In this document: in pieces, positions 14,815 to 24,200 of the stretch
Layout: each line of letters begins with the position of its first letter
Position numbering within the stretch: the stretch's first letter is position 1
Assembly (NCBI GenBank): GCA_900550365.1
Contig: URRR01000028.1
Location: 1 to 33,430, forward strand
Length of the DNA stretch: 33,430 bases
Direction: 5' to 3'
Source of the DNA: an uncultured Prevotella sp.
GTDB lineage: Bacteria > Bacteroidota > Bacteroidia > Bacteroidales > Bacteroidaceae
Translations under genes and position numbers: made by a program
Notes under the pieces: model-generated
Seen by the model: only the letters and a program-made list of their open reading frames with translations
Databases searched by the model: none
Told to the model about the DNA's origin: nothing

Positions 14815-16734
14815 ATGAAGATAACAAACGTTCTGCTTACGGGCATGTTCTCGCTGCTCGCCATGCAGGAGGCAGCAGGGCAGAATTATATTAAAGAAGT
14901 GGAATATTCGCCCGAGGCCACGCGCTTCCAGCTCTATGCTCCGGCGGGAACAAAGGACATTAAGCTGCGCATCTATGCCGAAGGGCTGGGCGGCAAGCCT
15001 CTGCAGACCGTGACGATGAAGTATGACGGCACGGCAAACTACGTGGCCACGGTTGACGGCGACATGAAAGGCAAGTTCTATACGTTCGATACCGGCCATG
15101 GCGAGTGCCCCGGAGTGTTCGCCAAAGCCGTTGGGGTGAACGGCCGCCGCGGCGCCATCGTAGACCTTGACGAGACCGACCCCGAGGGCTGGGACAGCGA
15201 CCGCATCACCCGTAAGGTGAACATGGCCGACCTCGTTGTCTACGAGATGCACCACCGCGACTTCTCCATCGACCCTTCGTCAGGACTGAAACATAAGGGA
15301 AAATTCCTCGCCCTGACCGAGCAGAAGGCCATTGACCACCTGAAAAAGCTGGGCGTCAACGCCGTGCATATACTGCCTTCGTTCGACTATGCGTCGGTTG
15401 ACGAGACGCGTCTCGACACGCCTCAGTACAACTGGGGCTACGACCCGCTGAACTACAACGTGCCGGAAGGCTCTTATTCTACCGACCCCTACAATCCGAC
15501 AACACGTATCCGCGAGTTCAAGCAGATGGTTCAGGCGCTGCATAAGGCCGGCATACGCGTGGTGCTCGACGTAGTCTACAACCACACTTTCAATCTCGAG
15601 GGCAGCAACTTCCAGCTTACTTATCCCGACATTTTCTACCGCAAGAAGGCCGACGGCACGTGGTCTGACGGCTCAGGCTGCGGCAACGAGACGGCCAGCG
15701 ACCACCAGGCCATGCGCCGCTACATGCTCGAGTCGATGCGTTACTGGGTTGACGAGTACCACATTGACGGTTTCCGTGTAGACCTGATGGGCGTTCACGA
15801 CATCGAGACAATGAACCAGATAAGCGCCATGTTCGCACGTGAGTTCCCCGCGACGTTCATCTATGGCGAGGGCTGGAGCGCCGGCACATGCGCCTATCCG
15901 CAGGACAAGCTCGCCATGAAGGCCAACATCAAGCAGATGCCCGGCATCGCGGCGTTCGGCGACGAGATGCGCGACGCCCTGCGCGGACCGTTCAGCGACG
16001 ACACCAAGGGCGCCTTCATAGCCGGTGTTCCGGGTAGCGAGGAGAGCGTAAAGTTCGGCATCGCCGGCGCGATAAGTCATCCGCAGGTAGACATGTCGAA
16101 GGTAAACTACAGCAAAGAGGCCTGGGCTGCGCAGCCGTGGCAGATGATGAGCTACGTCAGTTGTCATGATGACATGTGCCTGGTTGACCGCCTCCGCGCC
16201 AGCATCCCCGGCATAACGCAGGACGAGCTGATACGTCTCGACCTGCTGGCACAGACCGCCGTGTTCACGTCGCAGGGCGTTCCGTTCATCCAGGCTGGTG
16301 AGGAGATGCTGCGTGACAAGAAGGGTGTGCACAACAGTTACAACTCTCCTGACAGCGTTAACCGTATAGACTGGAACAATCTGAAGAAGTATCCGCAGGT
16401 GTTCAGCTATTACAGCAACCTCATCTCGCTGCGTAAGAACCACCCGGCGTTCCGCCTCGGCGACGCTGACAAGGTAAGGCAGCACCTCGAGTTCCTGCCC
16501 GGCGGCGACAATCTCATCGCCTTCCGCCTGAAGGATAATGCCGGAGGAGACGTCTGGAAGAACATCATCGTGATACTGAACTCGGCAAAGCAGGCCCGCA
16601 GCGTCAACATCCCGCAGGGCAAGTACACCGTAGTCTGCCGCGACGGGGTAATCAACGAGGCCGGCCTCGGCACCGTAGAAGGCTCTCAGACGAGCGTTCC
16701 GGCCCAGTCGGCAGTGATTATGTATGAGATGTAA
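14815..16734 (+). CDS. pulA: Type I pullulanase (GH13)
   Basis: 639 residues with a signal peptide (MKITNVLLTGMFSLLAMQEA). Pullulanases cut alpha-1,6 branches of pullulan and limit dextrins. The type I signature YNWGYDP is at 205-211. The GH13 catalytic residues are D323 (GFRVDLMG), E352 (IYGEGW) and D452 (SCHDDM). An N-terminal CBM48-like sandwich is seen (about 30-115), but no CBM41, so the protein is short for the family. An open frame extends upstream to 14653, but that part is translated repeat array D, so ATG 14815 in front of the signal peptide is chosen. The gene symbol is by family similarity. susA follows 15 bases later, surely in the same transcript. Confidence 0.93.
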   Translation: MKITNVLLTGMFSLLAMQEAAGQNYIKEVEYSPEATRFQLYAPAGTKDIKLRIYAEGLGGKPLQTVTMKYDGTANYVATVDGDMKGKFYTFDTGHGECPGVFAKAVGVNGRRGAIVDLDETDPEGWDSDRITRKVNMADLVVYEMHHRDFSIDPSSGLKHKGKFLALTEQKAIDHLKKLGVNAVHILPSFDYASVDETRLDTPQYNWGYDPLNYNVPEGSYSTDPYNPTTRIREFKQMVQALHKAGIRVVLDVVYNHTFNLEGSNFQLTYPDIFYRKKADGTWSDGSGCGNETASDHQAMRRYMLESMRYWVDEYHIDGFRVDLMGVHDIETMNQISAMFAREFPATFIYGEGWSAGTCAYPQDKLAMKANIKQMPGIAAFGDEMRDALRGPFSDDTKGAFIAGVPGSEESVKFGIAGAISHPQVDMSKVNYSKEAWAAQPWQMMSYVSCHDDMCLVDRLRASIPGITQDELIRLDLLAQTAVFTSQGVPFIQAGEEMLRDKKGVHNSYNSPDSVNRIDWNNLKKYPQVFSYYSNLISLRKNHPAFRLGDADKVRQHLEFLPGGDNLIAFRLKDNAGGDVWKNIIVILNSAKQARSVNIPQGKYTVVCRDGVINEAGLGTVEGSQTSVPAQSAVIMYEM

Positions 16735-16749
16735 GAACACCTAAAAACC

Positions 16750-18648
16750 ATGAATATGCGAAAACTTATCTTATCACTCAGTTTATTTTTAAGCGCAATG
16801 ACAATCAATGCAGCGGTCAAGGTTGACCGCATAGACCCTACCGACTGGTATGTAGGCATGAAGAATCCGTCGTTACAGCTTATGGTTTACGGCGAAGGCA
16901 TACGCTCGGCAGAGGTCACCACTGACTATGCAGGCGTCAAGGTAGACAGCATTGTGCGCCTCGACAGCCCTAATTACCTGCTCGTCTACCTTAACCTTGA
17001 GGGCGCGCAACCGGGCGAAATGACCCTTAACTTCAAGGAAGGAAAGTCAGTAAAGAAGGTGAAATACCGGCTGAAGGCGCGCGAGAAGCGCGGTGAGGAG
17101 CGCATGGGCTTCACCAATGCCGACGTGCTTTACATGCTGATGCCCGACCGTTTTGCTGACGGCGACCCCAAGAATAACGACATCAAGGGCATGAACGCAT
17201 ACAAGACTGACCGCAGCCAGCCAAGTCTGCGCCACGGAGGCGACCTCGAAGGCATACGCCAACACCTCGATTACTTCAAGGACTTGGGCGTTACGGCGCT
17301 GTGGTTCACGCCCGTTCTCGAGAACAACTCGCCCGACAACAACGGCCAGAGCACGTATCACGGCTACGCAACGACCGACTATTACCGCGTAGACCCGCGC
17401 TTCGGCACCAACGATGAGTACCGCCGCCTGTGCGACGAGGCACATGCCAAGGGGCTGAAGGTGGTTATGGACATGATATTCAACCACTGCGGATTCGAGC
17501 ATCCGTGGGTTGCCGACATGCCGTCGAAGGACTGGCTCAACACGCCTGAATGGCTCGACGCACGTCAGGACAAGACCAAACCGGAGGTGAACGACAAATA
17601 TCTGCAGACCAGCTACAAGCTGACGCCGATAGTTGACCCCTACGCCAGCGACGTGGACTTTAAGGAAACGGTCGACGGATGGTTTGTTCCGACGATGCCG
17701 GACCTCAACCAACGCAACCCGCACGTCATCAAATACCTGATTCAGAACAGCGAGTGGTGGATTGAGACCGTAGGTATCGACGGTATCAGAATGGACACTT
17801 ATCCCTACGCTGACGCCGACGCGATGGCTCAGTGGATGAAGACGCTCGGCGAGGAGTATCCTAACTTCAACGTGGTAGGCGAGACATGGGTAACCGAACC
17901 GCCTTATACCGCCGCATGGCAGAAGGACTCTAAGATAGCGAAAAAGAACAGTTACCTCAAGACGGTAATGGATTTCAGCTTCTATGACAAGATCAACCAG
18001 GCCAAGCGTGAGGACACTGACGGCTTCGTTACGGGCATGAACAGGGTTTACAACAACTTCGTTTACGACTATCTCTACCCCAACCCGTCAAGCGTAATGG
18101 CGTTTATCGAGAACCATGACACTGACCGCTTCCTCGGCAAAGGCAAGGACTCGACGGCTCTGAAGCAGGCTCTCGCTCTGCTGCTCACCGTCAACCGCAT
18201 ACCGCAACTGTACTACGGAACGGAAGTTCTGATGAACGGAACGAAGGAAGTGACCGACGGTAACGTGCGCAAAGACTTCCCCGGAGGCTTCCCCGGTGAT
18301 GAACGCAGCGCCTTTACGGCCGACGGACGCACCAAGGCAGAGAACGCGATGTTCACCTGGCTGAGCCGTCTGCTGCACTGGAGACAGGGCAACGACGTGA
18401 TAATAAAGGGCAAGCAGAAGCAGTTCATACCATACAACGGCGTCTACGTAGTGGCCCGACAGTATGGCGGAAAGAACGTTATGACCATTGTAAACGGCAC
18501 CCGCAAGCCGGCCACACTTGCCGTAAAGCGTTACGCCGAGGTAATAGGAGCAGCCACTCAGGCCACCGACATTCAGACGGGCAACACCGTGCAGATAGGC
18601 AACGACGTGCAGCTGGAGCCGCGCCAGACGCTCATCCTGGAGTTCTGA
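16750..18648 (+). CDS. susA: Neopullulanase / cyclomaltodextrinase-type GH13 (SusA-type)
   Basis: 632 residues, close to the length of SusA. The signal peptide (MNMRKLILSLSLFLSAMTIN) directs it to the periplasm. An N-terminal beta-sandwich of the cyclomaltodextrinase type (about 22-110) precedes the barrel, which starts near DVLYMLMPDRFADGD (125-139). Catalytic residues by motif: D349 (GIDGIRMDTYPY), E378 (VVGETW), D457 (ENHDTDRF). A C-terminal beta domain closes the protein. It would cut maltodextrins, cyclodextrins or pullulan after uptake. An ATG two codons in is an equally possible start. Confidence 0.94.
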   Translation: MNMRKLILSLSLFLSAMTINAAVKVDRIDPTDWYVGMKNPSLQLMVYGEGIRSAEVTTDYAGVKVDSIVRLDSPNYLLVYLNLEGAQPGEMTLNFKEGKSVKKVKYRLKAREKRGEERMGFTNADVLYMLMPDRFADGDPKNNDIKGMNAYKTDRSQPSLRHGGDLEGIRQHLDYFKDLGVTALWFTPVLENNSPDNNGQSTYHGYATTDYYRVDPRFGTNDEYRRLCDEAHAKGLKVVMDMIFNHCGFEHPWVADMPSKDWLNTPEWLDARQDKTKPEVNDKYLQTSYKLTPIVDPYASDVDFKETVDGWFVPTMPDLNQRNPHVIKYLIQNSEWWIETVGIDGIRMDTYPYADADAMAQWMKTLGEEYPNFNVVGETWVTEPPYTAAWQKDSKIAKKNSYLKTVMDFSFYDKINQAKREDTDGFVTGMNRVYNNFVYDYLYPNPSSVMAFIENHDTDRFLGKGKDSTALKQALALLLTVNRIPQLYYGTEVLMNGTKEVTDGNVRKDFPGGFPGDERSAFTADGRTKAENAMFTWLSRLLHWRQGNDVIIKGKQKQFIPYNGVYVVARQYGGKNVMTIVNGTRKPATLAVKRYAEVIGAATQATDIQTGNTVQIGNDVQLEPRQTLILEF

Positions 18649-18752
18649 TAAATGCAACTGAAGTTCAGTTTACAGTAACCAACGCAGCTGACGGAGCAGG
18701 TCAAGACGTCCCAGGCTGCTAACCGAACAGACAGATATATTCAACCATTTTC

Positions 18753-18840
18753 CAAGAGGTGGCCTTTTGCGTTGCGAAAGGCCACCTCTTGCACGATAAA
18801 AGGCCACCTTTTACAAGCTAAAAGGTGGCCTTTTGGAATT
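18753..18840 (+). repeat. 22-bp repeat array, locus E (4 units, variant core)
   Basis: Four 22-bp units start at 18753, 18775, 18797 and 18819. The core is GGTGGCC/GGCCACC in all four units, in place of GACGGCC/GGCCGTC elsewhere. Units 1-2 pair perfectly over 17 bp and units 3-4 over 15 bp, giving two tandem hairpins. It lies between the convergent susA and ribD genes, where it may terminate transcription. A second small hairpin, CCCGGC (18887-18892) and GCCGGG (18900-18905), lies just beyond the ribD stop. Confidence 0.85.
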
Positions 18841-18914
18841 CAGTCAGCCGCATGCTGATAAATAACGGGGCAAACGGCGCCGCTTACCCGGCCTGCAACG
18901 CCGGGAGAAGCGCT

Positions 18915-19901
18915 TTATTTCTGAAGTTCATCCGTTGTCTTTCTGTAATACGTTATGACGTTACGGCCATAGACATTACGGCTCACGGGACTGACATTGC
19001 ACGGCAAAACGGGGGCACGTGTGCCGCCTGTAACCGTCACGGGCGACTCCTCCACACGTATCTCATCCCACCATTCGCCGCCCTCGATGAAGCTCTCCAG
19101 CGTCTTGGCGCCGCCCTCCACGATGAGCGACTGCACGCCTTTGCCGTAAAGCCAGGTCATCAGCTGGGGTATAATCGGCCGTGAGAAGTCAGCCTCGGGG
19201 CAGAAGGGGCGGTTGCGGTCGAGCACTATCCGCAGCGGGTCAGGTCCGCTCCAGAGGCGCACGTTGAGGCGCGGATTATCGCGTTCGGCCGTCACACGGC
19301 CTACAAGAATGGCGTCATACTCGGCCCGCAGCTTGTGAGAGAGCATCTGAGTCTCAGGCGTTGACAGCATTACGGGGCTGAAGTTGTCGTCAATAAAGCC
19401 GTTGGCCGTCATGCACCACTTAAGCAGCACGTAAGGCCTCTGCCGCTCGTTGAAGGTTATAAAGCGGCTGTTCAGCTCGCGGCACTCACGCTCCAGCACG
19501 CCAACGGTGACGTCTATCCCTGCGTCGGTCAGCTTCCTGATGCCCCGGCCGTGAACCTTCGCGAACGGGTCGACACATCCTACGACGACACGCCTCACAC
19601 CTTTCTTTACAATAAGGTCGGCACAGGGCGGCGTGCGGCCGTAATGCGAGCACGGCTCAAGGCTCACATAGAGTGTCGATGACGACAAAAGAGCCTCATC
19701 CGAAGGCTTTACCGAGGCGAAAGCGTTTACCTCGGCGTGGCCCTCGCCGCACCTTACGTGGTATCCCTCGCCTATTATGCGCCCCTCAGCACTTACAATC
19801 ACCGCCCCCACCATGGGGTTGGGCTTGGCGTTCTGACGCCCGTTCATCGCCAGCTGGATGCACCGGCGCATGTATTTCTCATCTGTCTTATTCTGTTCCA
19901 T
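18915..19901 (-). CDS. ribD: Bifunctional riboflavin biosynthesis protein RibD (deaminase/reductase)
   Basis: 328 residues. RibD catalyses the second and third steps of riboflavin synthesis from GTP. The N-terminal deaminase domain has the zinc ligands H55 (HAEVNAF), C84 (PCSHYGRTPPC) and C93 with proton shuttle E57. The reductase domain starts near RPYVLLKWCMTANGFI and retains VEGGAKTLESF. Between RIVLDRNRPF and DFSRPIIPQ it appears about 35 residues shorter than the RibD proteins I recall, an in-frame internal deletion in the reductase half. Start: an upstream in-frame ATG at 19919 lies before a TATTTTTG box (19906-19913), which would start transcription near 19900; if that box is used the message is leaderless or almost so. 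It converges on susA and diverges from the esterase gene. Confidence 0.93.
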   Translation of the reverse strand: MEQNKTDEKYMRRCIQLAMNGRQNAKPNPMVGAVIVSAEGRIIGEGYHVRCGEGHAEVNAFASVKPSDEALLSSSTLYVSLEPCSHYGRTPPCADLIVKKGVRRVVVGCVDPFAKVHGRGIRKLTDAGIDVTVGVLERECRELNSRFITFNERQRPYVLLKWCMTANGFIDDNFSPVMLSTPETQMLSHKLRAEYDAILVGRVTAERDNPRLNVRLWSGPDPLRIVLDRNRPFCPEADFSRPIIPQLMTWLYGKGVQSLIVEGGAKTLESFIEGGEWWDEIRVEESPVTVTGGTRAPVLPCNVSPVSRNVYGRNVITYYRKTTDELQK

Positions 19902-19938
19902 AGTGCAAAAATAACTCATAATTCACTATCCGTTATCC

Positions 19939-19994
19939 TTTGTTCCTGATTTTTTCACTACTTTTGCATAAATGAACGCCCCATGACAAGGGGC
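19939..19994 (+). promoter_or_regulatory. Promoter and leader hairpin of the esterase/HAD-like gene
   Basis: TTTG (19939-19942), 16 bases, TACTTTTG (19959-19966). The spacing is shorter than ideal. The predicted leader contains the hairpin GCCCC (19978-19982) and GGGGC (19990-19994) before the ATG at 20023. Confidence 0.5.
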
Positions 19995-20022
19995 ACACAA
20001 CTAAAAAAGAGGAAGTCAGGCT

Positions 20023-21030
20023 ATGGAGATAAACTACAAGATACAGTTCCCCGAGATGATGAAGGGCAAGAAAATACTTTACGTTCACGGCTTCGGCTCG
20101 TCAGGACAGTCGGGCACGGTGACCAAGATACGTGAGATGTTACCCGGCGCAACGGTCGTAGCTCCAGACCTGCCCATACATCCGGAGGAGGCTATCGAGC
20201 TGCTCAACAGCACGTGTGCGGCCGAGCATCCCGACCTTATCATCGGCACGTCAATGGGCGGAATGTACACCGAAATGCTTTACGGGCATGACCGTATCGT
20301 GGTAAACCCGGCCTTCCAGATGGGCGACACAATGTTGAAACACGGCATGGTGGGCAAGAATACGTTTCTTAATCCACGTCAGGACGGCGTCCAGGAGTTC
20401 ATCGTTACCAAGGCTTTGGTCGAGGAATACAAGCAAATGACGGCCCGATGCTTCTCAGCCGTAACGCCGGAGGAGCGGGATAAGCGCGTGTTCGGCCTCT
20501 TCGGCGACGCTGACCCGGTAGTGCACACGATGGAAATCTTCGCCTCCCACTACCGCAACGCTATCAGTTTCCACGGCGAACACCGCATGAACGACACCGT
20601 GCTGCTGCACTCCGTCATCCCCGTTATCCAATGGATTGACGACCGTCAGGAAGGCCGCACGCGCCCGGTGGTCTACATCGGCATCGACGCCCTGCGCGAC
20701 CGGTACGGCAAACAGCAGTCGAGCGCAATGAAGGCTTACCGCTATCTGCTTGAGTTCTACACCATTTACGTAGTAGCTCCGTCGCCTACCAACAACCCGC
20801 AATACATCTCAGACACTGCCGCATGGGTGCAGGATGTGGTCAATGTGCCTGCCTGGAATCATCTGATATTCACCAACCGCCTCGACCTTCTTTACGGTGA
20901 CTACCTCATCGAACCGTCAGACGACTTCTGCGCGGACGGCTTTGTGGGCACACGAATCCGCTTCGGAGACGACACTTTCAAGACATGGGAAGAGATAATC
21001 GAGTTCTTCGGCCGGCTGGGAGGACAATGA
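20023..21030 (+). CDS. YqiA/YcfP-like alpha/beta-hydrolase fused to a degenerate 5'-nucleotidase-like HAD domain
   Basis: 335 residues in two parts. Residues 15-205 resemble the YqiA/YcfP esterase group: strand ILYVHGFGSSGQS, nucleophile elbow GTSMGG (S77), candidate acid D162 or D164 in FGDADPVV, and candidate H187 in GEHRMND. Residues 215-330 resemble the C-terminal part of 5'(3')-deoxyribonucleotidases (NT5C-type HAD): YTIYVVAPSPTNNPQYISDTA with its core APSPTNNP, AWNHLIFTNRLDLLYGDYLIE in its core GDYLIEP, and RIRFGDDTFKTWEEII. The HAD nucleophile seems lost: the usual DMDGV motif reads GIDAL (G220, D222), the cap region is missing and the later IDD reads IEP. I infer a binding or regulatory domain. 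No signal peptide; substrate unknown. Confidence 0.75.
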   Translation: MEINYKIQFPEMMKGKKILYVHGFGSSGQSGTVTKIREMLPGATVVAPDLPIHPEEAIELLNSTCAAEHPDLIIGTSMGGMYTEMLYGHDRIVVNPAFQMGDTMLKHGMVGKNTFLNPRQDGVQEFIVTKALVEEYKQMTARCFSAVTPEERDKRVFGLFGDADPVVHTMEIFASHYRNAISFHGEHRMNDTVLLHSVIPVIQWIDDRQEGRTRPVVYIGIDALRDRYGKQQSSAMKAYRYLLEFYTIYVVAPSPTNNPQYISDTAAWVQDVVNVPAWNHLIFTNRLDLLYGDYLIEPSDDFCADGFVGTRIRFGDDTFKTWEEIIEFFGRLGGQ

Positions 21031-21270
21031 TTAATTCATAATTCACAATTCATAATTCATAATTGGGCTAATTATAACGTCGTAAACATATTAAAGTTGA
21101 CAAGCAGACAAGTGACAAGCAGACAAGGAGATTTGTTCAGTTGACAAGCAGACAAGTAACAAGTTTACAAGTTTTTTTGCCCGTGTGGATTGTGTTCGCC
21201 AACCCAATTATGAATTATGAATTGTGAATTATGAATTAATTACCCTCCCAATTATGAATTATGAATTCTA
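21030..21270. repeat. Large inverted repeat of ATTATGA words enclosing ACAAG direct repeats
   Basis: 21030-21067 and 21203-21240 are perfect 38-bp inverted copies built from AATTATGAATT words. Between them, GTTGACAAGCAGACAAGT occurs at 21096-21113 and 21140-21157, with further ACAAG copies up to 21170. A third, partly diverged ATTATGAATT block (21250-21283) follows and contains the start codon of the helicase gene at 21275. No promoter box is apparent in the 244-base gap. Confidence 0.8.
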
Positions 21271-21274
21271 AATT

Positions 21275-24200
21275 ATGAATTATTTATACTCCCGCGTACT
21301 TGAAACTATTACCTTATTTAATAACGCCGGACCGTCAGGTGTCAACAAGATGGCCCATGAGACACTTGTGCTTGCATGTCATGAGGGCATCAAGGGCAGC
21401 CGCCAGGCATACGGAAACCTGTTCTCTCAGGTTGACTTTCTGTGCCGCAAGCATAACGTAAGACTGGCAGACAGAATAGCGGTGCAGGCCATGCGCCGCG
21501 ACACTAACGGCCGCACGCCGCTCAGCAAGGCTGACTTCATGTACGGCATGCGTGCCCTGAGCCGCTTCATATCCGCCGTAACGGGCGATGACGTGCCGGG
21601 AGAACTGCTGCGATTGCTGCCCGCCAATGACAAAGACTACGACCGGGCTGAGGGTCTTGACGTGCGTTACGTGCGCTGCATCGTCAGGAGTAAGGACGAC
21701 GCATATATCTATGTGTCGGCCGAGCGGGGGCTTGACGGCCGCCTGCTTGCCGTCGACTGCTCGGCTGAAGACTTTGTTTATGTCCGCAAATTGGTGCGGG
21801 AGGGCACGCAGATGAACCTGCTCGACTGTAAAATGACTGACAAGTCTGACGTTAAAAACCCACTGCCTGAGGGTGTGGAGAACGTCATCGTGCCCGGACT
21901 TGTCATCATAGAACCTGACTATCTGATTGACATCAGCTCGATAGCGGCGTGCTTCAAGGAATACGGTCACCACCCTCTTAACTTCACTCTTGAGCGGATG
22001 AGGCGTAAGGCGAACAGCTCCGCCATTCTGCTGGGTAACCTTGCAGGCAGCGTACTTGACGACATCGTGAACGACGAGACGGCCTTCAGCCTGGCCTCAA
22101 CCATGCGGACAAACTTCGCTGAAAAGGCTCTTGAATACTGTTCGTGCAGAGATTTCGATGCCGCTAAGTTCAAAGAAGACATCAGGACACAGACAAACAA
22201 CATACGCGAGGCCGTAAACGTGATGTTCACTGACCACGACCGGAGCCTCGCCGTGCTCGAACCGTCGTTCGTCTGCGAGCGTCTTGGCCTGCAGGGACGC
22301 GTCGACCTTATGACAACTGACTTCCGCCTGCTCGTTGAACAGAAATCGGGCAAGAACCGTAACATCGAGAACGGCCGGCCCGGGAGCCACGGCAGCATGC
22401 AGTCAGAGCAGCATTACGTGCAGCTTCTGCTGTACTACGGCGTGCTGAGATACAACTTCAACCTCGGTTACGACCGCCTTGACATCCGCCTGCTTTACTC
22501 CAGATATCCTGCCGCTGACGGTCTCGTGGCCGTAGCTTTTTACCGTAAGCTGTTCCGCGAGGCGCTGAAGCTGCGCAACGAGATAGTCGCCACCGACTTC
22601 ATCATTGCCCGCGACGGCTTCGGAAGGGTGCTGCCTTACCTTACGGAGAACGTCATCAACACCGCCGGACTTGACTCCTCGTTTTACCATACATGGCTGT
22701 TGCCGCGCATACTTGAGGTGACCGAGCCCCTGAGACGCCTCCCGCCGCTCGAGCGGGAGTATCTTTGCAGCATGGCGACGTTCGCCTGCCGCGAGCAGCT
22801 ATTGGGCAAAGTGGGCACTCAGGAGGGCGTAAGCAGCTGCTCGGCCGACCTCTGGAACATGCCGCTCACGGAGAAAATAGAGACCGGCAACATATATTCA
22901 GGCCTCAGGATAACGGCCAAGGGATGTGGCGGAGGCGGCAACGTACCCGACATGATACGGCTGTCGGTGCCCGGACAGGGCGAAGGCTTCCTGCCGAACT
23001 TCCGCCGCGGCGACATGGTTTACCTCTACCAATACGCTGACGGACAAGAGCCTGACGCCCGCAACGCCATACTTTACAAGGGCACAATGGCAGAAATACA
23101 CACCGACGAGATAACCGTGGCGCTGACAAACGGGCAGAAAAACCCTGAAATACTTAAGGTTCAAGACGGCGATGACGGTAAGTTTTACGCCGTAGAGCAT
23201 GCCGGCGGCGACTCTTCGGCAGGCTTGGCACTGCGCGGACTGTTCGAGTTTGTCACCGCGCCAGCGGCCCGCAAAGCCTTGCTTTTGGGCCAGCGTGAGC
23301 CTGAACGTGACGCTTCGGTAAAGCTGTCGCGGGCGTATAATCCCTCGTATGACGGCATAATAGAACGTGCAATGCAGGCCAAGGACTACTTCCTGCTGTC
23401 CGGTCCGCCGGGCACGGGCAAGACATCAATGGCCATACGCTTCATGGTTGAGGAAGAACTGACGCGCCCCGGGGCGTCGATACTGCTCATGGCATACACC
23501 AACAGAGCCGTTGACGAGCTGTGCGCGATGCTCAGCGACGCCGGCATTGACTATATCCGCCTGGGCAGCGAGTACAGCGCTGACCCGCAGTGTAAGCCCC
23601 ATTTGCTGACCGAATGCGCCAAGGGCATGCCCCGACTGGCCGACATAAAGAGCCGCATAACGGCTGTACGGGTAGTAACGGGCACCACTTCGATGCTGAT
23701 GTCGCGGCCTTACGTGTTTGACCTGAAACACTTTACCCTTGCCGTAATAGATGAGGCGTCGCAGATACTCGAACCTAACATCATAGGCCTGCTGGCCGCC
23801 CACAGGCCATACGGCGGCAAGGACGACGCCTGCTGCATAGACAAGTTCATCCTTACGGGCGACCATAAGCAACTGCCCGCCGTCGTAAGGCAGGACGAGC
23901 AGGCGTCTGCCGTAACGTCAGCAGCCCTCAGAGGCATAGGCCTTGACAACTGCCGCAACTCTCTGTTTGAGCGGCTGCTGCGCCTGGAGCGGCGCTCTGG
24001 GCGCACTGAGTTCACCGGCGTGCTGCGCCGCCACGGCCGCATGCATCCCGATGTGGCGTCGTTCCCCTGCCATGAGTTTTACTTTGAGGAGCATCTCAGC
24101 CCCGTACCGCTCGCCCATCAGCAAGAGACGGCTCTGGACTATGCCGACATCGGCCTGCACGACGGGCTTGACCTGATGCTGCGCACACACCGGATGATAT

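Noticed and set aside
15673..16740. Long open frame (355 codons) antisense to the pullulanase gene
   Set aside because: It is a shadow of the pullulanase codon pattern, without domain or start signals.
19902..20022. FMN riboswitch at ribD
   Set aside because: The upstream region is about 120 bases, shared with a divergent promoter, and shows none of the conserved RFN-element blocks.
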